Part shown: piece by piece, positions 8,845-18,063 of the stretch
Layout: the number at the start of each line of letters is the position of its first letter
Numbering within the stretch: the first letter of the stretch is position 1
NCBI GenBank assembly: GCA_041603535.1
Contig: JBFIEE010000026.1
Span: 1 to 44,855, forward strand
Reading direction: 5' to 3'
From: HB2-32-21 sp041603535
GTDB lineage: Bacteria; Pseudomonadota; Gammaproteobacteria; Pseudomonadales; Porticoccaceae
DNA: 44,855 bases
Notes under the pieces: generated by a model
Seen by the model: only the letters and a program-made list of their open reading frames with translations
Told to the model about the DNA's origin: nothing
The model's database searches: none
Made by a program: the position numbers and the translations under genes

Positions 8845-10379
8845 CTGACCGACTCCCATCGCGGGTTGTGCAGACCGATAACTTCGTCCGCACCCGCTTC
8901 CAGATACTCGCTTTTCGCCATCTTGGCATTGTCACTTCTCTCCCTGGCTAATCTGTCCAGATAGTCCTGGTCCACGTCATCGGTAATGTATTCACCGGTA
9001 AATACCGCACAGTCAAAACGCCGAATATTCGGATTACCTTCTTTTGCGCTGGCAATTAAATCTGCTATGTCCTGGTAAATCAGCCAGTCGGCGCCAATCA
9101 CCTCGGCAATTTCATCAACCGTACGATTATGCGCAATTAATTCGCTAGCGGCGGGCATATCAATGCCATAAACGTTGGGATAACGCACCGGCGGAGCCGC
9201 CGAAGCCATGTAGACTCTGGCCGCCCCGGCATCCCGCGCCATTTGAATAATTTCCTTCGAGGTAGTACCTCGCACGATGGAGTCATCCACCAGCAAAACG
9301 TTTTTACCCTGAAACTCCAGCTTCACAGGATTAAGCTTCTGGCGAACCGATTTTTTGCGCTGAGTTTGTCCGGGCATGATAAACGTTCGACCAATGTAGC
9401 GGTTTTTCATGAAACCTTCGCGAAACTTGATATTCAATTGCTCCGCGATAGCCTGTGCTGATACTCTGCTGGTATCTGGCACGGGAATGACCACATCGAT
9501 ATCGTGATTCGGTCGTTCACGCAGTATTTTTGCAGCAAGCCTTTCGCCCATACGCAAACGCGCCTTGTAGACAGAGATATCGTCAATGAGTGAGTCTGGA
9601 CGGGCGAAATAAACGTGCTCAAAGATGCACGGCGCCAACTCGACCTGGTCAGCACACTGGCGGATGTCTATCTTGCCGTAGACATCAATAAATATTGCCT
9701 CTCCAGGCTGCACATCTCTTTCTATTTCATAACCCAGCGTGTCAAAGGCAACGCTCTCGGACGCCACCATATATTCAGTGCCCGCGGCGGTATCACGTCT
9801 GCCCAATATCAGAGGTCGGATACCAAAAGGATCGCGAAACGCGAACAACCCGTAGCCCGCGATGAGGCCGACTACCGCATAAGCGCCACGGCAACGCCGG
9901 TGGACGCGCTTAACCGCAGCAAAAATATCATCAGCTACTGGTTGTAACTTCCCCTGGAGCTGTAATTCATGGGCAAAAACATTTAACAGAATTTCCGAGT
10001 CGGAATCGGTATTAACGTGGCGTAAATCCGTTTTAAAGACGTGCTCCAGCAATTCACTCGAATTAGTCAGATTACCGTTATGCGCCATTCCGATGCCGTA
10101 GGGCGAGTTGACATAAAATGGCTGAGCCAGCGAAGGACCCGAACTACCCGCAGTCGGGTAGCGAACATGCCCCACACCCACGTGGCCCCGCAGCCGCTCC
10201 ATATGACGCGACTTGAACACATCGCTGACCAGGCCAACGTCTTTGCGCTGATTCAGCTGACCATCCTTGCAAGTCATGATACCTGCGGCGTCCTGGCCTC
10301 GGTGTTGCAACATGATCAATGCGTCATACAGTTGCAGGTTGACATCACTTTTGCCAACAATTCCGACCACTCCGCACAT
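8841..10379 (-). CDS. purF: Amidophosphoribosyltransferase
   Basis: The first committed enzyme of purine synthesis: it transfers glutamine amide nitrogen to PRPP to give phosphoribosylamine. The 512-residue protein begins MCGVVGIVG, so Cys2 becomes the N-terminal glutaminase nucleophile after Met removal. The open frame extends 38 codons further upstream, but that extension would bury Cys2; the ATG at 10379 has an AGGAG site just upstream and is clearly right. The glutaminase domain includes GHVRYPTAGSS, and the PRPP loop VLLVDDSIVRGTTS is intact. No B. subtilis-type propeptide is seen. It lies 11 bp after cvpA, as in E. coli and Pseudomonas, and its TGA overlaps the metZ ATG. Confidence 0.98.
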   Translation of the reverse strand: MCGVVGIVGKSDVNLQLYDALIMLQHRGQDAAGIMTCKDGQLNQRKDVGLVSDVFKSRHMERLRGHVGVGHVRYPTAGSSGPSLAQPFYVNSPYGIGMAHNGNLTNSSELLEHVFKTDLRHVNTDSDSEILLNVFAHELQLQGKLQPVADDIFAAVKRVHRRCRGAYAVVGLIAGYGLFAFRDPFGIRPLILGRRDTAAGTEYMVASESVAFDTLGYEIERDVQPGEAIFIDVYGKIDIRQCADQVELAPCIFEHVYFARPDSLIDDISVYKARLRMGERLAAKILRERPNHDIDVVIPVPDTSRVSAQAIAEQLNIKFREGFMKNRYIGRTFIMPGQTQRKKSVRQKLNPVKLEFQGKNVLLVDDSIVRGTTSKEIIQMARDAGAARVYMASAAPPVRYPNVYGIDMPAASELIAHNRTVDEIAEVIGADWLIYQDIADLIASAKEGNPNIRRFDCAVFTGEYITDDVDQDYLDRLARERSDNAKMAKSEYLEAGADEVIGLHNPRWESVR

Positions 10380-10390
10380 TGCGCTGTCTC

Positions 10391-10885
10391 CTAGAACAGT
10401 TCCCTGAAAAATTCGGTAACTGCCATTGCTGTGTCTCTCGCCCAACCTTCGAATCGTAAAAATTCGGGAACCAGCAGTGACTCTCGCCACCACGGATCTT
10501 CATCGACAGGGAGAATAGCAGGCAGCACTATCAAAACCACCAGGACCACGATGGCGCCGCGAGCGCCCCCAAATATAACGCCAAGCAAACGATCCGTACC
10601 ACTAAGACCGGTGGCCCTGATCATTTGTCCAAGCAAATAACTCACCAGGCCACCAACTATTAGCACAGCGATAAACAACACCAGCCACGCCACAATAAAC
10701 CGCAGTGACGGCGTGTCGATGACATCCACCAGCCACTGCGCCAGGTGCTGATAAAAGAACATCGCAACAGCCAGCGCTGCCGCCCACACAACCAGCGACA
10801 TGGCTTCACGCGCGAAGCCTCGAATAACGCTGATCAGCACCGACGCGCCGAGTACTGCAATGATCGCCCAATCAGCCCAATTCAT
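10391..10885 (-). CDS. cvpA: CvpA family membrane protein
   Basis: A 164-residue inner-membrane protein with four hydrophobic helices (roughly residues 5-25, 30-50, 65-88 and 105-125) and the CvpA signature (ISVIRGFAREAMSL near the N-terminus, then GTDRLLGVIFGGARG). In E. coli CvpA is needed for colicin V production and helps resist bile and deoxycholate; its biochemical role is unclear. I chose the ATG at 10885 because MNWADWAIIAV matches the family N-terminus; a TTG seven codons upstream (10906) is unlikely. It lies between the SPOR-domain gene and purF, the conserved order in gammaproteobacteria, and is only 11 bp from purF, so the two are very likely cotranscribed. Confidence 0.94.
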   Translation of the reverse strand: MNWADWAIIAVLGASVLISVIRGFAREAMSLVVWAAALAVAMFFYQHLAQWLVDVIDTPSLRFIVAWLVLFIAVLIVGGLVSYLLGQMIRATGLSGTDRLLGVIFGGARGAIVVLVVLIVLPAILPVDEDPWWRESLLVPEFLRFEGWARDTAMAVTEFFRELF

Positions 10886-10941
10886 AAACGCGATAAATCC
10901 CCACAATATGTGGAGCAGTTTAACAAAGAACCATGGTCAGG

Positions 10942-11478
10942 TCAGGGTTCAAAACGCATCACCAGGGCCTTCACGCGATACTTCTTTTCAATGACAACCT
11001 GTTCATCGACAAGGTCTTGTTTTAGTATTTTGGGGCCGACGAAAACACGGTAGTTAGTTTTTCCGTCCGCTGCAAAGTGTTTCGAATACGCATGATATTT
11101 ATCCGCAAGAAGCCTATCCGTCAGCGCTTTAGCTTTGCCTTGATCAGTAAAACTGGCCACCTGGAGGACCCACGATTCAGGAATGCCTTCGGCAGTGAGT
11201 CCAGGTTGTGTCACCACAGCATCGGTATCATCTTCAGTCTGCTGGCTGGTCGCTTCCCCTCGGCTTTCATCGAGATCGAACAACTGTTCAGGATTGTCGG
11301 CCTGCTCCAGTCCAGCCACCGCCTCCGGCGGGGGAATTTCCACCGGAACAATATTCGGACGCGGCGGAATTTGACTGCGCTGATCAACAATGTATTCACC
11401 ATCGAGATTAAGCAGTAAGGGCGTCAGGACTGCAGCTAGCACTACCAGCACAACCACACCGACAACTCTCTGCCTCAT
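10942..11478 (-). CDS. dedD: SPOR domain-containing protein (DedD-like)
   Basis: A 178-residue single-pass membrane protein. An N-terminal hydrophobic helix (about residues 5-25) is followed by a proline-rich periplasmic linker (PPRPNIVPVEIPPPEA), an acidic stretch and a C-terminal SPOR domain (about residues 100-175, starting near ESWVLQVASF and ending in KALVMRFEP). SPOR domains bind denuded septal peptidoglycan and bring proteins to the division site; DedD in E. coli is such a protein. The ATG at 11478 overlaps the folC stop (ATGA), favouring it over a GTG four codons upstream. The folC-dedD-cvpA-purF order supports the name. Confidence 0.9.
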   Translation of the reverse strand: MRQRVVGVVVLVVLAAVLTPLLLNLDGEYIVDQRSQIPPRPNIVPVEIPPPEAVAGLEQADNPEQLFDLDESRGEATSQQTEDDTDAVVTQPGLTAEGIPESWVLQVASFTDQGKAKALTDRLLADKYHAYSKHFAADGKTNYRVFVGPKILKQDLVDEQVVIEKKYRVKALVMRFEP

Positions 11479-12866
11479 GCCACCGTCCACCCTGCCGTAT
11501 GTTCTCCGTCAAGCACTCGTAGTGCCTCGCCTACTGTATAGAAGGAGCCAAATATAACCAACAAATCGTTCACCCCCATTTGTCCGACGATCAACAACAG
11601 CGCCTCGGCAACGCTACGATGTGTTTGCGCATCGATACCGACCCGGTGCAGGACAAGCGCAATTTCCTCTCCCCTCGCCGCCCGCTGAACACCGTCTATA
11701 TCACTCACATGCCAGGCAGAAACCACTGACATTAACGGCATTATCATGCCGCTGACATCCTTATCGGCGAGTACGCCAAACAGTCCGTGCACACGCGAGC
11801 CACAACTACGCGCCAGATAATCCTGCAGTCTCTCAGCCAGCAGACACGTCGCCGCAGGGTTATGGGCAACGTCGAGCACAACATCTCGCCCTTGGTAGCG
11901 GATATGCTGAAAACGACCAGTGAGCTGTGTTTCAGCAAACACACGCCGGACAGTATCGCCGTCTGGCGCCACGCCTAAACAAAACATGGCTTGAACCGCA
12001 CAGCAGGCACTCACAACCGGCAGCTGTGGACGGGGCAAATCGGCATACTGTCGTTGACTTCCGTCATTGTCAGTGCACGTTAGATTCAGCGTTTCGCCCT
12101 CAATTTCGTAGTGGAAGGCATGCGAACCCAATAAACAAACTTCCGCGCCAATGTCACCTAGCCGAGGTAACAAGGTCGCTGGCGGCGCCTGTTCGCCACA
12201 GACGAGGGGCCTGCCTGCGCGCGCGATGCCAGCCTTCTCGAGCGCGATACTCTCACGATTGCAACCCAGCCAGTCCTGGTGATCGAGATCAATCGAAGTA
12301 ATAACCATGACATCAGCATCGATGATATTCACCGCATCCAGTCGCCCGCCGAGACCGACCTCCAGTAAGGCGATGTCAACATCTAATTGCTGGAAAATCA
12401 GTAAGGCCGCCAGGGTGCCATACTCGAAATAAGTCAGGCTTACATCACCACAAGCGCGGTCGATGCTGGCAAATGCCTGACAAATTATCCCATCTTCGAC
12501 CGGCTTTCCTGCGACCCGAATACGTTCGTTGTAGCGCGTCACATGGGGCGACGTATAGCTGCCTACAATACAGTGATTATCGTTATGCTTTGTCTCATTG
12601 CCGGACAGCAGCAGGTGTTCGAGAAAGGCGACGCAGGATCCCTTGCCATTGGTCCCGGCGACGGTGACTACTCGTGCGGCGGGCGGCAACAAACCCAGGC
12701 GCTCGGCAACCAGTGATATCCGCGACAGGCCGAGGTCTATGGCGTTAGGGTGACGCTTTTCGAGCAGCGCCAGCCATTTATTCAGTGACGTCGGCTTCAG
12801 GGTCGTTCTCACCGCCGGTTGCGGAATGTTCAGGGTCCGATGTTGTTCCACCGATATCCCCGTCAT
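11475..12866 (-). CDS. folC: Bifunctional dihydrofolate synthase / folylpolyglutamate synthase
   Basis: A Mur-ligase-family enzyme that adds glutamate to dihydropteroate and extends folate polyglutamate tails. The ATP-binding P-loop is GTNGKGS (residues 71-77 from the 12866 start), SYTSPHVTRYNERIR carries the folate-site segment, and EVGLGGRLDAVN and LDVAHNP are also present. The start is uncertain. The ATG at 12866 overlaps accD by 89 bp and has no clear ribosome binding site. GTG codons at 12851 (with GGGGAT upstream) or 12812 would give 458 or 445 residues, closer to the usual N-terminus just before LNKWLALLEKRHP. It lies between accD and dedD as in E. coli and Pseudomonas. Confidence 0.95.
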   Translation of the reverse strand: MTGISVEQHRTLNIPQPAVRTTLKPTSLNKWLALLEKRHPNAIDLGLSRISLVAERLGLLPPAARVVTVAGTNGKGSCVAFLEHLLLSGNETKHNDNHCIVGSYTSPHVTRYNERIRVAGKPVEDGIICQAFASIDRACGDVSLTYFEYGTLAALLIFQQLDVDIALLEVGLGGRLDAVNIIDADVMVITSIDLDHQDWLGCNRESIALEKAGIARAGRPLVCGEQAPPATLLPRLGDIGAEVCLLGSHAFHYEIEGETLNLTCTDNDGSQRQYADLPRPQLPVVSACCAVQAMFCLGVAPDGDTVRRVFAETQLTGRFQHIRYQGRDVVLDVAHNPAATCLLAERLQDYLARSCGSRVHGLFGVLADKDVSGMIMPLMSVVSAWHVSDIDGVQRAARGEEIALVLHRVGIDAQTHRSVAEALLLIVGQMGVNDLLVIFGSFYTVGEALRVLDGEHTAGWTVA

Positions 12867-13734
12867 CTGGCCCGGGTTCTGCCTGCCCGGTCAACTTACT
12901 GAGTAAGCTGGCAACTGTATCCCGCATATCGCTGCGCGATACGATCATATCGATGGCGCCGTGCTCAAGCAGGAATTCACTGCGCTGAAAACCTGCAGGT
13001 AGTTTCTGGCGGATAGTTTGTTCGATTATATTTGGGCCAGCAAACCCTGATCTCGCACCAGGCTCGGCTATATTTATGTCCCCCAACATGGCCAGACTGG
13101 CCGACACACCGCCATAAACTGGATCGGTCATCACCGAAATATAGGGAATGCCCCGCTGCCTCAATCGTTCGAGAATAGCGCTGGTCTTCGCCATTTGCAT
13201 GAGCGAAATTAGCGCTTCCTGCATACGCGCACCACCCGTAGCGGAAAAACACACCAGCGGCGTATTTTCTTCGAGGCAGAGCTGTGCGGCGCGGGTAAAT
13301 TTTTCGCCAACAGCATAGCCCATTGAGCCGCCGTGAAAGGCAAATTCAAAGGCAGTGACAACGACGGGAAGACCCTTTAACTCGCCTTGCATAGCAATCA
13401 GCGCGTCTTTTTCACCCGTCTCTTTCTGCGCGGCGAGAAGACGGTCTTTGTATTTTTTAACATCCTTGAATTTGAGGCGATCAATCGGCACGACGTCTAC
13501 AGCGAGCTCCTGTCGATGCTCTTTGTCGAGAAAAATATCCAGCCGGCGACGCGCGCCAATGCGTATATGATGCTCACACTTGGGGCAGACATCGAGATTT
13601 CTCTCCAGGTCGGGCCGCCACAATGGTGCACTGCAACGGGGGCACTTTTCCCACAGACCTTCCGGTATACTGGTCGTTCGCTCGGTTTTCCTGGTTGCCA
13701 AACCGGTCGGTCTGATTCTATCTAGCCAACTCAT
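12778..13734 (-). CDS. accD: Acetyl-CoA carboxylase carboxyltransferase subunit beta
   Basis: The beta subunit of the carboxyltransferase that moves CO2 from biotin to acetyl-CoA, the first step of fatty acid synthesis. The 318-residue protein begins MSWLDRIRP and has the N-terminal zinc finger CPRC...CPKC (Cys31, 34, 50, 53), then the crotonase-like core with GGSMGYAVGEKF and the oxyanion-hole segment SATGGARMQE. The C-terminal 30 residues are acidic, Gly/Asp-rich and probably disordered; this tail is where the overlap with the start of folC falls. It lies 123 bp downstream of trpF. In E. coli, dedA occupies the position that trpF takes here. Confidence 0.98.
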   Translation of the reverse strand: MSWLDRIRPTGLATRKTERTTSIPEGLWEKCPRCSAPLWRPDLERNLDVCPKCEHHIRIGARRRLDIFLDKEHRQELAVDVVPIDRLKFKDVKKYKDRLLAAQKETGEKDALIAMQGELKGLPVVVTAFEFAFHGGSMGYAVGEKFTRAAQLCLEENTPLVCFSATGGARMQEALISLMQMAKTSAILERLRQRGIPYISVMTDPVYGGVSASLAMLGDINIAEPGARSGFAGPNIIEQTIRQKLPAGFQRSEFLLEHGAIDMIVSRSDMRDTVASLLSKLTGQAEPGPDDGDIGGTTSDPEHSATGGENDPEADVTE

Positions 13735-13857
13735 TAAATAACCCTGCCTTATCTCGATGTTACACCTTGGTGCAGAAGAGCGAATCCTACACGTACTGTT
13801 CAGCCAGTCAATTGCGAAACGCCTTAAAAATCGAGCAGCAAACCCGTATTGTGCCTA

Positions 13858-14478
13858 TTATCGCGCTTTGGCCAGTTTGACGAATTGCTTCATCAACACG
13901 GCATCCTTACGTCCCGGTGAAGACTCCACGCCGCCACTGACATCAACCGCATACGGGTTTACCGTCGCCACCGCCTCAACCACGTTATTAACTGTCAGCC
14001 CACCGGCCAGAATAGTCGGCCTGCCCATCAGCCCTGCTACTCTCCGCCAGTCAAAACTTGTCCCCGTACCGCCATATTGACCGCTGCGCCAGGCATCAAA
14101 AAGAAAAGCTGTCGCCCGCGGAAATTCCGCCATGATCAGTTGCGGCGTAAGACCTGGCGCCATGCGTATCGCCTTGATATAAGGGCTTGTTATCCGCTCA
14201 CAGTAAGACGCCTCTTCATCACCATGCAGCTGCACAAGATGAACCCCGGTTTCCCGTCGCGTCTGCTCAACCCTTTCTGCCGTCTCATTAACGAAAAGAC
14301 CGACAGTTGTCACAAAGGGACCAACGGCAGCGACGATCTCCGCAGCCCTGGACAACGCTACGTATCGCGCGCTATTAGGATAAAAAACCAGTCCGATAGC
14401 ATCGGCACCAGCTTCCACCGCAGCCAATGCGTCGTCGGTACATGTGATACCGCAAATTTTAACTTTCACTGTAACCAC
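13858..14478 (-). CDS. trpF: Phosphoribosylanthranilate isomerase
   Basis: A stand-alone 206-residue TrpF that isomerises N-(5-phosphoribosyl)anthranilate in tryptophan synthesis by an Amadori rearrangement. The (beta/alpha)8 barrel shows the general base Cys9 in KICGIT, the general acid Asp128 in FLFDAW, and the phosphate-binding GGTG, LAGGL and DVSGGVE segments. The start is a GTG at 14478 with AGGAT 7 bases upstream, overlapping the end of truA by 20 bp; an in-frame GTG at 14469 is an alternative. The truA-trpF-accD order is that of Pseudomonas. No other trp gene lies in the window. Confidence 0.97.
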   Translation of the reverse strand: MVTVKVKICGITCTDDALAAVEAGADAIGLVFYPNSARYVALSRAAEIVAAVGPFVTTVGLFVNETAERVEQTRRETGVHLVQLHGDEEASYCERITSPYIKAIRMAPGLTPQLIMAEFPRATAFLFDAWRSGQYGGTGTSFDWRRVAGLMGRPTILAGGLTVNNVVEAVATVNPYAVDVSGGVESSPGRKDAVLMKQFVKLAKAR

Positions 14479-15403
14479 ACATTAAATCCTGGCTGTCGCT
14501 CGAAAGATTATTAAATTCCTTTTTACTCGCCGCCGGATACAATTCTCGCCCTATAAAAAACGGACCGGGGCTTAGTATCGGCAGATCAAACTTTACCGGA
14601 TAATCTACCGCCACCAGGTAGAGCCCGGACGCCGGTGCCGTCGCTGGAGCCTTTGATCGATCTCGTCCCACCAGCAACTCACCAGGCCAGTCCGGCAGGT
14701 TCTCGCCACGGCCAACAGACAATAGCGCGCCGACAATATTCCGCACCATATGTAGCAAAAATGCATTCGCTCGAATTTCAATAACAACCAAATCATTTAA
14801 CCGAAAAATATCGACATAGTGGACGTTTCGAAAGGCAGATCGTGACTGGCAACCTGCCGCTCTGAACGCGCTGAAATCATGCTCACCGACCAGCGCAGCC
14901 GCCGCCTCCCGCATCGCCAAGACAGACAACGCTTGCTTATGCCAGACCAGACCCTCCCGCATCAATGCTGGTGGCGAGGGACGATTTAAGATGACGTAGC
15001 GATAGGTTCGCGCGCGCGCGCTGAACCGGGCATGGAATCTATCTGACATTCGTCCTGCCCAATGAAGCCTGACATTGCGCGGCAAATTGGCATTGCAACC
15101 CAAAATCCAGTTTCGCGGCCCGCGCACTGCGCGGCTGTCAAAATGAATAGTTTGGCCTGTCGCATGCACGCCGGTGTCTGTCCGTCCCGCGCAGACTATC
15201 GAAATTTCCTCGTTTGCGACTAACGACAGCGCTTTTTCGACAACCGCCTGCACACCCTCACAGTGCACCTGTCGCTGCCAACCACAGTACTCACTGCCAT
15301 CGTACTCAATAACCGCCGCGTAACGAAAAATGCCCGGGGGCAGTGTTTCTCCCTCGGGCACCAAGCTGTTAACACGGTACTGCCAGTGCGGTGTTTCGGA
15401 CAT
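14459..15403 (-). CDS. truA: tRNA pseudouridine(38-40) synthase
   Basis: TruA makes pseudouridine at positions 38-40 in the anticodon arm of many tRNAs. The 314-residue protein contains the catalytic Asp76 in CAGRTDTGVHATGQ, the strand RYAAVIEYDGSEYCGWQRQ near residues 28-46, and the VRNIVGALL segment near the C-terminal part. It carries an N-terminal extension of about 25 residues before the usual start and a C-terminal tail beyond the usual 260-270 residues; no internal Met offers a shorter start, so I kept the ATG at 15403. That ATG directly abuts the fimV stop, and its 3' end overlaps trpF, implying cotranscription. Confidence 0.97.
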   Translation of the reverse strand: MSETPHWQYRVNSLVPEGETLPPGIFRYAAVIEYDGSEYCGWQRQVHCEGVQAVVEKALSLVANEEISIVCAGRTDTGVHATGQTIHFDSRAVRGPRNWILGCNANLPRNVRLHWAGRMSDRFHARFSARARTYRYVILNRPSPPALMREGLVWHKQALSVLAMREAAAALVGEHDFSAFRAAGCQSRSAFRNVHYVDIFRLNDLVVIEIRANAFLLHMVRNIVGALLSVGRGENLPDWPGELLVGRDRSKAPATAPASGLYLVAVDYPVKFDLPILSPGPFFIGRELYPAASKKEFNNLSSDSQDLMCGYSES

Positions 15404-17932
15404 TTACCTACGCGCAGATATCTGCTTCATGATTTCCTCAGCCTGCTCCTGTTGAGCGCTGTCGCCACTGGTAATCACATCTTTGAGGATGTCATTCGCA
15501 CCATCATGGTCGCCCATGTCTATGTAGGCCTGGGCAAGCTCCAACTGGGTGGCAATTTCATCGCCTTCGACCAGAAAGTCCGCATCGTCATCAATGTCAA
15601 AATTATCGAACTCGGACAACTCCTCGGCGACATCCTCCTCCAACTCCTCGAGCTCAGCAGATACCTGTGGTTCGATTGCCGCAGCCAGCTCCGGGAGCTC
15701 CAGCGCTTCTTCCATGTCCGAATCAAGATCGAGATCCAGTTCCGCCACACCTTCCTCGACAATATCGGCGGGACTATCATAAGAGGCAGAAGTGATTGCC
15801 TGTGTCAGGTCGTCAATATCATCATCGATACCATCTTCTTCATCGTCCTCATCTATTCCCGCCAGCTCTGCTGGCAACTCGAGGTCGAGATCAAAAACTT
15901 CGCGTGGGCGATTAAAGGACTCTTCTTCCATCTCCAGATTAAGATCATCAAGCCCATCTTCAAAATCATCGATCTCGCCGGTTAAGGCCCTGCGCATCCG
16001 ATCGGCGCTTTGAATCGACCGCCGGTCGCCGAGCGCCACCAGCTCGGGATAATGTTCATCAAACCGAGCCAGATCATTCTGCGCAGAAAAGACATCAAGC
16101 AATTTGAGTTGCAGACGGCTATCATCTGGATCAACGAGCAACGCACGCTCGATAATTTCTTCGGCTTCAGCAAAATTACCGAGTGAAAGGTAGATGTCAG
16201 CCTCACCAATCGGGTCAACATCACCGTCATCCTGGGCAGCGTTATCTTCGCCACCAAATTTACTTTGCGCCGGATACCCCGTTTCAGCATCGGATTCAGC
16301 GCCAAAAAGCAGATCTCCTTCATCGATGTCCAACTTATCTGCAGTCAACGGCCCAAGAGGCTGTTTTTCGACAGGGGCGGCACCAACTTGCGCTGCTTGC
16401 CCAGTTGATGATGGCTCAAAATCTTCAATAACGCCTAAATCTTCACCATCATCGTTACTGCGTCGACGAGCCAACAGAAATACTATTGCCAGGACAATCG
16501 CGAGAATACCGCCGATAAACGCAAGTTTGTCCTTCAGGTAGGCGAGTATGCCGCCAACTGGAGCTTCTTCAGTTGCTACAGGCGCGTTAGCGGCAGTCGT
16601 GTCAACTATTGGGTCAACTATTGGGTCAGCTACGTTTGTATCAACAGCTACGTTTGTATCAACAGCTGCGGAATCAACATCCGTCGCACCAATGCTCGGA
16701 AGCGGTTCCTGGTCACCAGATGTCTCGAGCGCAGACTTATCAAGTGCCTGATCTGACAATCCGCCATCTACTAGTGCATCAGCACTGGCCAGGTCCGCCG
16801 GCTCAGCACTATCCTTTTCCTCAGTGCTAACCAGACCCTCCTGAATTGCGCTCAGCTCATCGTCACTGAATTCAACTAGACGCGACATCGTGGCCAACTG
16901 CTCTTCCAGTTTCGCGAGCCGCTCTCGCAATGCAACATTGTCACGTGTCGATTTTGATAATTCTTCTCGCGCTACCGCGAGTTCGTTCTGCAATGCTTCG
17001 GTTGTAAGCTCGCCGACATCAGCAGCGTCAATACCTGCGGCTCCCTCCAGGCCCTCAGCATCTGGCGCGGAAAGCCGCAACAGACCTTTCGGTTCGGCAT
17101 CTGCTTCACGAACCGACTCTGTCGCGCCCTCGCTAACCAGTTCCCGGGCACCCAACCTGCCCTGCAATTCCTCCACGGACTCGGCCACGCTACGACTGGC
17201 CACCTGTTTACTGACCGAACGTATCTCGGCCGCTGCCGGCAAGTCCAGCACCGCGTCTTTGCGCAGCATATTCATGTCGCCATTTACAAAAGCGTCTCTA
17301 TTACGCTGGTAGATAGCTTGCATGGTCTGCTGCACTGAACTGTCCTCCGGACGAAATTTCCGCGCGACGCCCCACAAGGTATCGCCATTTCTAACCCGGT
17401 ACTCGTTTCCTGATCCAGAAGTGGCTGATCCTCGACCGTCATATTGTGACCTGGCGGTGCTGCTGGTTTGATATTGCCGCTCGCTATTGACTGCGCTCGC
17501 GGCTTGCGACTTTCCCCGCGCTTGCTCCGCGGCAAAAACCGGTATATCGAGAAACAGGGTATATTCTCTTAACATCCGCCCTGTCGGCCACTGCAGCTCA
17601 ACGACGAAATTCAGATACGGTTCGCGAATCGGCCTGGTAGAGGAAATGCGGATAAAAGGTTTTGCCGGATTACTCAGGTCTGCTGTAAATCGTAAATCGA
17701 CAAGGTAAAACTCCCGTTCAACGCCAGCCCGCTCGAAATCGCTCAACGTGGCAAGATTTACCAAAAGTTCCGCCTGGCTTAACTCGCCAAGGTTAAGCAA
17801 CGCAACCTGAGCATCAAGAGGCTCGTTAAGCGCGGAATTCAAAGTTATTCCGCCCAGGCCCAAAGCCGCAACCCAGCCCGAGTAAAGCAGCGCCAGAAAA
17901 CTAACTAGCAAAGTTCTTAAATGGAACGCCAT
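15404..17932 (-). CDS. fimV: FimV/HubP family polar organiser protein
   Basis: An 842-residue FimV-type protein; in Pseudomonas FimV and Vibrio HubP such proteins organise the cell pole, twitching motility and chemotaxis arrays. In order it has a signal peptide (about 1-23), the N-terminal FimV beta domain (LNEPLDAQVALLNL), a LysM peptidoglycan-binding domain (about 177-231, YRVRNGDTLWGVA), a coiled coil (about 310-370), a low-complexity segment with short tandem repeats, one transmembrane helix (about 465-487, ending LLARRR), and a long acidic cytoplasmic part. The latter holds a TPR-like repeat (about 575-640) and the conserved C-terminal motif (ELAQAYIDMGDHDGAN). The usg-fimV-truA order is that of Pseudomonas. 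The 131-bp gap upstream suggests its own promoter. Confidence 0.96.
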   Translation of the reverse strand: MAFHLRTLLVSFLALLYSGWVAALGLGGITLNSALNEPLDAQVALLNLGELSQAELLVNLATLSDFERAGVEREFYLVDLRFTADLSNPAKPFIRISSTRPIREPYLNFVVELQWPTGRMLREYTLFLDIPVFAAEQARGKSQAASAVNSERQYQTSSTARSQYDGRGSATSGSGNEYRVRNGDTLWGVARKFRPEDSSVQQTMQAIYQRNRDAFVNGDMNMLRKDAVLDLPAAAEIRSVSKQVASRSVAESVEELQGRLGARELVSEGATESVREADAEPKGLLRLSAPDAEGLEGAAGIDAADVGELTTEALQNELAVAREELSKSTRDNVALRERLAKLEEQLATMSRLVEFSDDELSAIQEGLVSTEEKDSAEPADLASADALVDGGLSDQALDKSALETSGDQEPLPSIGATDVDSAAVDTNVAVDTNVADPIVDPIVDTTAANAPVATEEAPVGGILAYLKDKLAFIGGILAIVLAIVFLLARRRSNDDGEDLGVIEDFEPSSTGQAAQVGAAPVEKQPLGPLTADKLDIDEGDLLFGAESDAETGYPAQSKFGGEDNAAQDDGDVDPIGEADIYLSLGNFAEAEEIIERALLVDPDDSRLQLKLLDVFSAQNDLARFDEHYPELVALGDRRSIQSADRMRRALTGEIDDFEDGLDDLNLEMEEESFNRPREVFDLDLELPAELAGIDEDDEEDGIDDDIDDLTQAITSASYDSPADIVEEGVAELDLDLDSDMEEALELPELAAAIEPQVSAELEELEEDVAEELSEFDNFDIDDDADFLVEGDEIATQLELAQAYIDMGDHDGANDILKDVITSGDSAQQEQAEEIMKQISARR
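16601..16664 (-). repeat. Two back-to-back tandem repeats inside fimV
   Basis: A 12-bp unit (GTCAACTATTGG) occurs twice exactly at 16601-16624, and an 18-bp unit (GCTACGTTTGTATCAACA) occurs twice exactly at 16629-16664. On the coding strand they give the peptide repeats VDTNVA and DPIV in the linker between the coiled coil and the transmembrane helix. Exact copies at DNA level suggest recent slippage. Confidence 0.9.
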
Positions 17933-18063
17933 GATCCTTACCTGTTTTTAGAGTCCTATTGCTCCACCGCTGCTCACATTGACTGTCAACGCGGCGAGTC
18001 AATTACCAAGTTGCCATGATTCAATTTGCACAACTTACACAAATACATCACCGTAAGTATTTA
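17933..18063 (-). promoter_or_regulatory. Spacer upstream of fimV with an 11-bp dyad
   Basis: The 131-bp usg-fimV gap contains the perfect inverted repeat TTGAC-T-GTCAA at 17979-17989, whose minus-strand reading includes a consensus -35-like TTGACA. No good -10 box lies at the right distance, so I note the dyad and the TTGACA without claiming a defined promoter. Confidence 0.3.

Noticed and set aside
9243..10394. Several plus-strand open frames opposite purF
   Set aside because: They lie entirely over a well-conserved gene on the other strand and show no protein-family features.
10380..10493. 38-residue N-terminal extension of PurF
   Set aside because: It would prevent Cys2 from becoming the N-terminal nucleophile and overlaps cvpA.
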